NCBI GenBank assembly: GCA_965237725.1
Contig: OZ250151.1
Location: 1,798,001 to 1,862,000, forward strand
DNA from: G965237725 sp965237725
Lineage (GTDB): Bacteria; Pseudomonadota; Gammaproteobacteria; Arenicellales; Poriferihabitantaceae
Length of the DNA: 64,000 nucleotides
Direction: 5' to 3'
Shown here: piece after piece, positions 25,980-33,844 of the stretch
Position numbering within the stretch: the stretch's first letter is position 1
Layout: each line of letters begins with the position of its first letter
The notes under the pieces: generated by a model
The model's input: only the letters and a program-made list of their open reading frames with translations
Database searches by the model: none
Told to the model about the DNA's origin: nothing
Position numbers and translations under genes: made by a program

Positions 25980-27113
25980 TTAGACATTAATTATTTCCAA
26001 TCGCTTACAAAATTGAATAAAAGTTTCTTTAGAAAAATTGGGCTGAATCTGTTTTCCCAACAGCTGCTTTCTTTGTGAATTGGAATACTGTTTAGTCCAG
26101 GACTGTGTAGCATAACCGAGGAAATCATAACCCCAGTTGTGTTGCGTGTTTTCGCTGGCATTGGATAGTCGATTTATCTTATTGATAAATTTGTTTAACA
26201 CCTCAGGATATAAACCGTCGGCGTAGCCTGTGGCTTCAACTACTTGCCAGTTTGGTTTATGCAATACCCACTTAGACAGCGTTCGCAAAAAATTGGGTAA
26301 AGACAGATAAAAACTGCCCACACCAAGGTATGGCTCAAGGGTAATGACTTTATGGGTAAGATGCCCAGGCATAAATAACGTCTGACCATTTTCAACCGTA
26401 AACCAGCAAGCGGACTTTAGCGACAACCAGGATTTAAAATCGAATTTACAGGCCGTGAATACATCAACTCTCTCCAGATCCTCTACTCCTGCTGCTAAAC
26501 CTTCGTTGGTATCCCAGGCCAACCAGAGTTTCTTGCCAACGAAACAGTGGTTGCTACCATCTGAATCATCTGAATGGGAATCCGAGCATCCACCGACGGT
26601 GCTCATTACAATGGTCATCATTTCCTGTTGTGCGATTTCATCATTCAACCCAGGATACAAATTAAACTGACTCAATCGCGCCGGATTAATCACCTGATCA
26701 ATTTTTGATTCGCGAAAATGAAAATCCGTGACATTAAAAATGCCGCGGCCAGACTTCCATTTTTTTACCAGCTCTTGAACTGAAAAATACTTTTCGGTTT
26801 TTAATCGACCTGTTTTAGCGCGGATTTTCTTTTTAAGCCTGGATTTCAATAACCCATTCAATACAACCTGAGCATGATCGTTATTTTTACGAAGCGCTGG
26901 CGTACGAAGTGGTGAAGGGAAATTCTCAAAGACAGATATTTTTCCATCAGCCATGTTTCTAAATAGAACCTCGCGATCATAGGTGATGGGTGAAATCATT
27001 TTGCGCGGCAATCGCGACAAGAATTGTTTTGCAGGTTTGAGAGTTGGGTCAAACTCGGCGGCCTGAGCAAATAGTTGTTGAATTTGTGCTTTATCCATCT
27101 TCATCAAAATCAT
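25980..27113 (-). CDS. Divergent JmjC-like Fe(II)/2OG oxygenase
   Basis: The 377-residue protein shows the JmjC pattern H180-x-D182 (DSHSDDSDGSNHCF), GKKLWLAW, and a distal His at 254 (FMPGHLTH). The loop around the HxD is unusually rich in Ser and Asp. The N-terminal 100 residues are basic and the C-terminal 100 residues have no recognised domain. JmjC enzymes hydroxylate or demethylate proteins, though small-molecule members exist. The gene probably forms a transcription unit with the following peptidase gene. ATGs at 27113, 27104 and 27098 are all possible starts; none has a strong ribosome site. Confidence 0.75.
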   Translation of the reverse strand: MILMKMDKAQIQQLFAQAAEFDPTLKPAKQFLSRLPRKMISPITYDREVLFRNMADGKISVFENFPSPLRTPALRKNNDHAQVVLNGLLKSRLKKKIRAKTGRLKTEKYFSVQELVKKWKSGRGIFNVTDFHFRESKIDQVINPARLSQFNLYPGLNDEIAQQEMMTIVMSTVGGCSDSHSDDSDGSNHCFVGKKLWLAWDTNEGLAAGVEDLERVDVFTACKFDFKSWLSLKSACWFTVENGQTLFMPGHLTHKVITLEPYLGVGSFYLSLPNFLRTLSKWVLHKPNWQVVEATGYADGLYPEVLNKFINKINRLSNASENTQHNWGYDFLGYATQSWTKQYSNSQRKQLLGKQIQPNFSKETFIQFCKRLEIINV

Positions 27114-27265
27114 TATTATTAAGTATAACTCACCAAGGGCAATTTCTCTTTTTCAGTTGTTATTGTTTCTGGCAAAAAATCTGTTATGCATATTACAATA
27201 GTATTTACTCTCGCAGAGAAGGTATTATCCAAAGCAATTGGAATAGAGTAACAATATCTTAGAAA

Positions 27266-28270
27266 ATGTCAAAATCTACAACCCAAAGATTGTGTGATAC
27301 TGAAGCTACCACCGGCATACTGGACTATCTTGCAGACTCGGTAAAATCTTCGCTGTACCGAAACGGCGAGGTGTATACACGGCGGGATCGGGACGGTAGC
27401 GACCACGGTTCTGAAGGCGCGGTTATGTCGGAGCAGTGCGTCACTATTAGCAATGCTCGCGATGATGCACATAATTGCCATTTTACAATTGACGCCAATG
27501 GCTTCGAATTACTAACTCAGCCTTTATCAAATCCCGACCTGAATTTCTACGATCATCAACAGGTTGTCAATTTTTATTATCCCGAGTGCGCTGAAATCAT
27601 TCGTCAGGCGTCCGGTGCAAACACGGTGTTTGCCTTTGACCATAACATCCGTTCGGTTGCGGGTAAAAAAACCAACCTGCGGATTGCTGGCGGTCAGCAG
27701 GTTCAGGCTCCCATCCACACCGTACATGGGGACTATACCCTGACCAGCGCATCCCAACGCCTTCGCGATCTCACCCAACCACCTGGGGTCAACGACACCT
27801 TGGGTTCCATTCTTGGTGATAAAGAATCTTTGCTTGATCCCAAATTAGTGGAACATATTCTAAGTAACAATATTCGCTTTGGATTTTTGAACCTGTGGCG
27901 CAACATTGCTTTTGAGCCCGTAGGGGCAGATCCTTTGGCGCTTTGCGATGGTCAGACAGTCAGCCCCAAGGAGCTGGTAGTTTTTGAGGTTCGCTATCAC
28001 GATCGAATCGGCGAAAATTATTTTGCCAAGTTTTCGACCAATCACCAATGGTACTACTACCCTGAGGTGATTCGTGACGAAGCAATATTAATCAAACAAT
28101 GGGATTCTTATGGCGGGCTTGCCCGATCAAACGGACTGAGGGCAGACTCCGATGGGGAAAACAAATGCTGCACATTCAGCTATCATAGCTCTTTCACCGA
28201 CCCGGCAACCCCCGACAATGCGCCGGACAGGCAAAGCATTGAAGTTCGATGCGTGGTTTTATATAGTTGA
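27266..28270 (+). CDS. CmcJ/NvfI family oxidoreductase (Fe/2OG type)
   Basis: The 334-residue product matches the CmcJ/NvfI (GA4 desaturase-like) family along its length: FAFDHNIR, then APIHTVHGDYT with H154-x-D156, NLWRNI, DPLALCDG, a distal His at 260 in TNHQWYYYPE, and the C-terminal SIEVRCVVLY strand. CmcJ takes part in cephamycin methoxylation and NvfI makes an endoperoxide in a fungal meroterpenoid pathway. The family is strongly tied to natural products. It lies 23 nt upstream of a Rieske gene on the same strand, so the two probably form an operon. Confidence 0.88.
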   Translation: MSKSTTQRLCDTEATTGILDYLADSVKSSLYRNGEVYTRRDRDGSDHGSEGAVMSEQCVTISNARDDAHNCHFTIDANGFELLTQPLSNPDLNFYDHQQVVNFYYPECAEIIRQASGANTVFAFDHNIRSVAGKKTNLRIAGGQQVQAPIHTVHGDYTLTSASQRLRDLTQPPGVNDTLGSILGDKESLLDPKLVEHILSNNIRFGFLNLWRNIAFEPVGADPLALCDGQTVSPKELVVFEVRYHDRIGENYFAKFSTNHQWYYYPEVIRDEAILIKQWDSYGGLARSNGLRADSDGENKCCTFSYHSSFTDPATPDNAPDRQSIEVRCVVLYS

Positions 28271-28293
28271 TTTGTAAATCGTAGGATTGAATT

Positions 28294-29493
28294 ATGCCCA
28301 CACAAAACACCCGACCCAAGGGCGCCAAAAAACTAAAAGGCGATGAGGACTTCAGTGGCCTGAAACAAGCCACTGATTCGTTACACGCCAGTTGGTATTA
28401 CGATGAACAATGGTATACCAAAGAGCTGGATTCAATTTTCTATGAAAACTGGTTGTATGTTTGTCATGCCAGTACCTTGATCGAATCCAGATCGTATCGT
28501 AGTTTTAACATTGGCAGTCAAAGCATCATATTGGTTAGGGGTGAAAATGGTGAATTACATGGATTTCATAACACCTGTCGCCATCGTGGGTCGCAATTGT
28601 GTAAAGAAACCCAGGGTAAATTTGCCAGCAAACTGATTGTCTGCCCCTATCACCAATGGGCATACAGTTTTGACGGGCAGTTGCAAAAAACCACATCCCA
28701 CGCCGAAGCCGCTAATTTTGACAAAGCCGACTATCCCCTGTTTCCGGTCCATGTGGAACAATGGCGTGGTGGAATTTTTGTAAACCTGTCTGAAAACCCG
28801 AAAGATCTCAAACAGGGATTTGCCCGGGGTGCTGACCGAATCGAAAACTGGCCCATGGAAAAATTAGTTGTTGGCCATCGTTGGCAAAAGACCATGCAAT
28901 GCAATTGGAAGGTTTTCTGGGAAAACTTCAATGAATGTTTGCATTGCCCTAACATCCATCCTGACCTCAGCCAGTTGGTTCCGATTTACGGACGACGGCT
29001 CACCCACTATCTCGACGAACCCTACTGGACCGAGCACCAGGGAGACACCGATCCGAAATATGCCGGGGGCTTAAGAGCTGACGCTGAGACCTGGTCGACA
29101 AATGGCCAGGCTCTCTCACAAAAATTTCCCGATTTAACCGATGAAGAAATACAACGGGGTCAAAGCTATTTTGTCAGCCTGCCCTCGGTATTTATCGCGG
29201 CCCATGTAGACTATATGCGCTCTGTACGAATTCTGCCCATCGGGCCGGAGCAGACAGAAATAGAAGTGGAATGGTTGTTTTTACCCGAGGCGCTGGAGGA
29301 TAAAAATTTTGGCCTGGAAAATATTACTGAATTTGCAATACAAGTCATGCAGGAAGATGCCCATGCTTCACAGATCAACCAAGCAGGAATCCGTTCAAGG
29401 AAATTCGAATACGGCGTGTTAATGCCCGAAGAACATTATGTCAAACAGTTCCAGGACTGGGTAAAGTCTCAAATGAAAAACCATATTTCGTGA
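28294..29493 (+). CDS. Rieske non-heme iron oxygenase, alpha subunit (second of three)
   Basis: The 399-residue protein has the Rieske cluster ligands C95, H97, C117 and H120 (CRHRG and CPYHQW) and the mononuclear iron ligands H217 and H222 in NECLHCPNIH, with an acidic ligand expected in QEDAHASQ. It is of the alpha-only type and needs an external reductase. It follows the CmcJ/NvfI-like gene by 23 nt. The residues between the iron histidines (CPNI) differ from the other two Rieske proteins here (LPWI, LPYV), so the three are not recent duplicates. Substrate unknown. Confidence 0.92.
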   Translation: MPTQNTRPKGAKKLKGDEDFSGLKQATDSLHASWYYDEQWYTKELDSIFYENWLYVCHASTLIESRSYRSFNIGSQSIILVRGENGELHGFHNTCRHRGSQLCKETQGKFASKLIVCPYHQWAYSFDGQLQKTTSHAEAANFDKADYPLFPVHVEQWRGGIFVNLSENPKDLKQGFARGADRIENWPMEKLVVGHRWQKTMQCNWKVFWENFNECLHCPNIHPDLSQLVPIYGRRLTHYLDEPYWTEHQGDTDPKYAGGLRADAETWSTNGQALSQKFPDLTDEEIQRGQSYFVSLPSVFIAAHVDYMRSVRILPIGPEQTEIEVEWLFLPEALEDKNFGLENITEFAIQVMQEDAHASQINQAGIRSRKFEYGVLMPEEHYVKQFQDWVKSQMKNHIS

Positions 29494-29539
29494 GCTGCGT
29501 AAAAATTTAATCTGCCTCAATCTGGCCCCTTACCTGGAT

Positions 29540-30703
29540 TCACCCAGATACTTTATCCACTGAATTAATATTCAATATCTTGCTCGGGTTGTTGATTAAC
29601 AGATTATTGTCTTTGAAAATTTTCCACACCCCTGGAATCTCGAATAGCGGTCCATGAACCTGTTCTTCAGCAGAGGTATCAGGACGATCATTAATTTCAA
29701 CAATCACAGGGCTCTTCTGAGTGAATGCGATATCCAGGCCAAGAATTCGTGAGTAAGGCAGTTTTTCTTGAGTTTCAATGCTCAAATCTATCACCTCTTT
29801 CCAAATTGGCAATTTAAACCCGTCAAACTTCGCACCAGTATCCGGATGGGCGTAGTAGTGGGTATTGTCTAAATCTACGCCATTCCCTACTAACATTCCT
29901 GTATCTTTGTTAATTTTAACGGTCACTCCACCAAGACTATTGTTATCGATGTATGCTTCGCCAATTCCAGATTTAAATGTGCCAAGAACCACCATGGCCT
30001 GTTTGTCGCGATTGAGTACTGTTAATACCCTAACAGTATTAACCGACCCAGGATAAATTCGATTCAGTACTTTGTGTTGATCAATGTAGTTTTGTAGCAG
30101 ATATGGTTGATCTATTTTAAGCTCATTTAGGTCATACCTGTTTTTGCCATCGCGAACAAAAACTTTTTGAGCTTCCATGTATACAAGTTTTATTCCTTTG
30201 CCACCACCGCTCGCAACTGGTTTTAAAATTAACTTTGCGTTTTCTGACTGATTCAAATACTGGGTTATTATTTTTTGACTTCCAGCATTTTGATCAATGC
30301 ATGCATAGCTTTCAACATGGGGAAGATTAAGCCCACGACACAATTTTTCACATATATCCTTGTTGTCAAACAAAACGCTAAATTCTGGTCTGGAAAATTC
30401 AATTTCCATCTGCCGTCTTTGGTAGGCGTCATAAATCGAGCCGTAATACCAGGCCCATTTATTCCTCGGGACTTCCCACAACTTGCATAAAGCATAGTTA
30501 TCTGGAAAGTATTTCAGGACAAAGAATATGTATAAATAATCCTGTGCAACCCGCCATTTACTAACCGGGCATTTTTTCCAATCATTAAGAAATATAAAGC
30601 AATAAGGCAATGCCAAAAAGCGGAAGAAGCGCCTGCAATAGGGGGTTAGCCGGACGCCCAGGGATTCAATAAATCTACAAAAAGCCTGATAAAGTTTTAT
30701 CAA
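29540..30703 (-). CDS. Sugar-transfer-associated ATP-grasp protein
   Basis: The 387-residue product has an ATP-grasp fold with a glycine-rich phosphate loop (VASGGGKGI), the LLQNYIDQH segment and the metal-binding end EINDRPDTSAE, as in the sugar-transfer-associated ATP-grasp family. The N-terminal 70 residues are aromatic and may associate with the membrane. Such enzymes join a carboxylate to an amine or other nucleophile using ATP. It converges on the CmcJ-Rieske operon. It could be the ligase of the pathway, or belong to surface glycan metabolism; the sequence does not decide. Confidence 0.8.
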   Translation of the reverse strand: MIKLYQAFCRFIESLGVRLTPYCRRFFRFLALPYCFIFLNDWKKCPVSKWRVAQDYLYIFFVLKYFPDNYALCKLWEVPRNKWAWYYGSIYDAYQRRQMEIEFSRPEFSVLFDNKDICEKLCRGLNLPHVESYACIDQNAGSQKIITQYLNQSENAKLILKPVASGGGKGIKLVYMEAQKVFVRDGKNRYDLNELKIDQPYLLQNYIDQHKVLNRIYPGSVNTVRVLTVLNRDKQAMVVLGTFKSGIGEAYIDNNSLGGVTVKINKDTGMLVGNGVDLDNTHYYAHPDTGAKFDGFKLPIWKEVIDLSIETQEKLPYSRILGLDIAFTQKSPVIVEINDRPDTSAEEQVHGPLFEIPGVWKIFKDNNLLINNPSKILNINSVDKVSG

Positions 30704-30776
30704 TTGACATCAACCAGCTATTAAATTTACGCTGCCTCCCTGGAATTTTGGCTATTGGTTAATTTAAGGTTAGGCT

Positions 30777-31219
30777 TTACAGTTTATTCAGTTCAGCTAG
30801 AAAACTAACCGGGTAGTGGCTGTTGAAACCATTCCAGCTTTCTACAAATCCGGGGCTTTTAAAATTATCTCGAACTGCTTCGAGATAAGCCTCCCAGACT
30901 TCTTGGGTATGAGGTTTCGTCGATACTGAACGTGGGCACTGTAAACCAGAGACATGACCGCAGCGACTATTCTTTCAAACTGGAATTTTTCATTGTCGTC
31001 GAGAGATTCAAGGCCTTTGCAACCACTGCGATAAAGTGCCGCATTGTCAGCAAGCAATGCAAAAACATCTTTCTCAAGGGTCATTAAAGACTGTTCTGTA
31101 GCGCCTTCGATGGCACGGGCATTGTGCCTGAGCTCAACAATCAAAAACACGATGGATATAATTACCCCAAGGGCACTAACGGTGGATGAAATTGCTTCTA
31201 CGGCTTCCCAGTTAATCAT
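30777..31219 (-). pseudogene. Small membrane-anchored protein gene with a frameshift
   Basis: The first frame (31219 down to 30842) encodes 125 residues: an N-terminal membrane helix (VSALGVIISIVFLIVELRHNARA) and a helical region found in a common uncharacterised bacterial family. The usual C-terminus is missing from that frame but is present in another frame downstream, reading TQEVWEAYLEAVRDNF then SPGFVESW and ending with TAA at 30777-30779. The span of 443 nt is one short of a multiple of three, so a single-base indel near 30905-30950 would restore about 147 residues. It is either a recent pseudogene or an assembly error. Confidence 0.65.
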
Positions 31220-31274
31220 TTTTATTCGGTGGTTTTATTTGTATTCTAAATTTGCCGATTAAATTTAAATGGGC

Positions 31275-31724
31275 TTAGCTGATTATTCTCTGCCGCAGCA
31301 TAGATCGGGAATATAGATACAAACCCAGGGCGACCAAAAAAATGACCAGGGTAAATACAATTGAAAAGGTATCGCCTATGACTTCCATGCCATTGGACAA
31401 CACATAATTTTGAAAACTGGTGATCAGCATTGCCACCAGCGACGCCAGAAACAACCATACCGCAATCCGATGACGTAACAATAAGAATATTGAGCCGATC
31501 ACACCACCCCAAACCGCAATGGCCCAGGACGCCTCAACCCAAACTGGAAATCCATAAAAAAATTCAAGCTGATCGGGAGTGAACGCCACCATATAATTTT
31601 CATTTCTGGTCTGGGTCATGACATAGTCCATTGCCCCCATGGCGCTCCACAATAGACCAACAGTGCCAACAACCCATAAATGCCATGGTGTATCAGCTGG
31701 ATTATTCAATTTTGGGTCGGTCAT
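31275..31724 (-). CDS. Small integral membrane protein, four predicted helices
   Basis: From the ATG at 31724 the product is 149 residues with about four membrane helices and aromatic loops (TPWHLWVVGTVGLLWSAMGA and FYGFPVWVEASWAIAVWGG). It resembles a widespread uncharacterised bacterial membrane family, without a known function. An in-frame upstream start at 31787 would add 21 residues without homology value. It follows the frameshifted gene's promoter side on the same strand, with a 55-nt gap. Confidence 0.7.
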   Translation of the reverse strand: MTDPKLNNPADTPWHLWVVGTVGLLWSAMGAMDYVMTQTRNENYMVAFTPDQLEFFYGFPVWVEASWAIAVWGGVIGSIFLLLRHRIAVWLFLASLVAMLITSFQNYVLSNGMEVIGDTFSIVFTLVIFLVALGLYLYSRSMLRQRIIS

Positions 31725-31917
31725 TGCATCTAAAAATTTCGTGACAAAGAGTTTTTGCAAATCCAGAATAAGGATTTTACCCGGCACATTCAGGCAAATG
31801 GTATCACAGTGGGGGTTAGCCTTGCCCGAATCTCAGGAATAAATCCCGTCAGACAAATAGGCTTTTTTGTTTCTGTTGCCGCAAAATAATCGACATCACT
31901 GTCAATTCGAAGAAAAG

Positions 31918-32637
31918 CTAATGCTGAGCTTTACTACCGTACTTCTCGTAATTTTCAGACGCTTTATTCTGGACCTGGAGCAGGACTTCTTTGGAAAGCT
32001 CTTTGGCGCAGACATCTTTTGCCTCTTTGGCCTTGTCGTTGCCCCCTGCCGTGGCGACGCTATACCACATATAAGAGGTTTCATAATTTTGGCGAACGAC
32101 CTGCCCCGCGGCATAGATTACCCCAAGGTTATATTGAGCGTCGGTGTCGCCTGTTTCCGCCGCCTGAAGAAACCAGGTCAGCGCTGCTTGATGGTCCTTC
32201 TTGACACCTCTTCCGCTTGCATACATATACCCCAGTTTGTTTTGCGCTTTGGCATAACCCTGTTTGGCTGCACGCAAGTACCATGCCACCGCTTCCATAT
32301 CATCCTGCTCAACTCCTCGGCCGTGTTGATATCTGAAACCGTGGTTATATTGAGCATCCGGATGCCCTTGTTCTGCGGCCTTTTTGTTCCAGTCCCTGGA
32401 TAGATTATCGTCTTGTACCAAGCCCTGACCGGTACCGTACATCGCCCCAAGGTCGAATTGCGCTTTTGGGTTGCCCCGCTCAGCCGCTTTTAACGCCCAT
32501 TGTGCCGCCTGTTCATCACTCTGGGTAACCCCTCTACCACGGCGATACATTGTCGCAAGCTTGTATTGTGCGGAAACATCCCCCGAATCCGCAGCCTCTA
32601 GAAGCCGTGCTAGTGGTAACTGATCATTTTGTCTCAT
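31918..32637 (-). CDS. Sel1-like repeat (TPR-type) protein
   Basis: The 239-residue product consists of about six tandem Sel1-like repeats of 36 residues (pattern AQYKLATMYRRGRGV..., AQFDLGAMYGTGQGL...) followed by a charged helical tail. Sel1 repeats form a solenoid for protein-protein contacts. No signal peptide is visible, so it is probably cytosolic. The gene stands alone, and its partner is unknown. Confidence 0.88.
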   Translation of the reverse strand: MRQNDQLPLARLLEAADSGDVSAQYKLATMYRRGRGVTQSDEQAAQWALKAAERGNPKAQFDLGAMYGTGQGLVQDDNLSRDWNKKAAEQGHPDAQYNHGFRYQHGRGVEQDDMEAVAWYLRAAKQGYAKAQNKLGYMYASGRGVKKDHQAALTWFLQAAETGDTDAQYNLGVIYAAGQVVRQNYETSYMWYSVATAGGNDKAKEAKDVCAKELSKEVLLQVQNKASENYEKYGSKAQH

Positions 32638-32973
32638 TGTCTAATACCCCCAACCTGCTATGGTACTTTCCCCTAGAATAAACTGCAATGACTCATTCCG
32701 GTCTGTTTGTGGCATTTTTGGCACATGCTAACCAACGCCCCCGTGCTACCAAACCCATTGCGGCACTTTTTGACCCAATATTTGTTCATAAGATTCCACC
32801 AGCTAGATTGCCGGGTGAGATACTAGCACCCGTTCTAATGTTTGGATGACACTGTCCATTGCGAATCTGAATTAGTTGGGGGACAGCGTTTTAGACTAAA
32901 TGACAATTGTTGGCTAAATGAATTAAGAGCGTTAGCCATTTTACTTTGCTACATTTTTCGTTTAAATTGCCTG

Positions 32974-32993
32974 AAATCAGAATTCTCTGATTT
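32974..32993. promoter_or_regulatory. 8-bp inverted repeat in the 413-nt gap before the second Tat-type protein
   Basis: AAATCAGA at 32974-32981 and TCTGATTT at 32986-32993 form a perfect inverted repeat around ATTC, 58 nt upstream of the ATG at 33051. It could be an operator or a hairpin in the leader. The rest of the gap (32638-32973) is AT-rich and holds nothing I can identify. Confidence 0.3.
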
Positions 32994-33050
32994 AGCACGT
33001 TATTTAATTTTCGGTTAATAAAATTCACCGGGCACCCCCAGGAAACAATA

Positions 33051-33746
33051 ATGATAAAAGTTAAAAGGAGCCGAAGGGCTGTGCTCCGAAATGGTTCTAT
33101 CGCCAGCGTACTTTCCCAGATACCCCTCCTTTGGGCAAAACCTGTGGTCCAATCTGTCATACTGCCTGCTCATGCAGATACCACCGACTCACGAATGGCT
33201 ACGGCTACAAGTGGTTTTTCCACCGGCGCTGCTTTGGTGTTCGATAATGATAATGCAATATTGCCACAAAATCCCCTGCCCACGCCTTCGCCATCGCCGT
33301 TAAGCGTTTTCATTCCCGCTATCGCCAGCATAGGTAGTTATCTCGAACAACAATTGACAGCAACCACGGTTTGCTCTCTCGATCGTATTGACCTTTCGTT
33401 TTTTATTGACGACCAGACCGACAACAGCAATATTAGCTGCGCTCAAGGACAGACGCACACTTTCGATGTCATCATTAACGGCACTACGGTAGGGGGACTA
33501 TCCTTTAGCACGCCATCAACTGGGCCTGCCGTGCCGCCCACGCCGCCAAGATCTGAAGTTATTAATGTTAGCCAAAGTATTTCCTTTGCGCCATTGCCTG
33601 GAACGGGTGGTTCAAATGATGATTATTTAATCCGAGTCCAGGCAACATCTTCTGTATGCAATGCCATGGGCAATGGTGGAAATTACAGGTTCATCGATTC
33701 ACCGAGCGGAACTGTGGATTTATTTGGCGAAACTGTCTGCCTCTAG
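33051..33746 (+). CDS. Second Tat-type exported protein with the WAKPVV...PAHA motif
   Basis: The 231-residue product starts with a basic twin-arginine-like leader (SRRAVLRN), a hydrophobic stretch, and WAKPVVQSVILPAHA, nearly the same motif as in the protein at 15302-15859. After it come a Thr/Ser-rich region, a Pro-rich segment (PLPTPSPSPL), and a beta-rich domain with four cysteines. Apart from the leader, the two proteins show no clear similarity. A ribosome site (AGGAA) precedes the ATG. Function unknown; surface or periplasmic location is inferred from the leader. Confidence 0.72.
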   Translation: MIKVKRSRRAVLRNGSIASVLSQIPLLWAKPVVQSVILPAHADTTDSRMATATSGFSTGAALVFDNDNAILPQNPLPTPSPSPLSVFIPAIASIGSYLEQQLTATTVCSLDRIDLSFFIDDQTDNSNISCAQGQTHTFDVIINGTTVGGLSFSTPSTGPAVPPTPPRSEVINVSQSISFAPLPGTGGSNDDYLIRVQATSSVCNAMGNGGNYRFIDSPSGTVDLFGETVCL

Positions 33747-33844
33747 TAATTTCGGGAAAGCTGTATGAGATTTCAAATCCAGGATTTCAAGGCCATACCG
33801 AGCCATGAAGTCCTGAAATTCTAATTGAATTCCCCTTAGAACTT

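Noticed and set aside
32891..33160. Minus-strand 89-codon frame
   Set aside because: It overlaps the start of the second Tat-type protein antisense and resembles no known protein.
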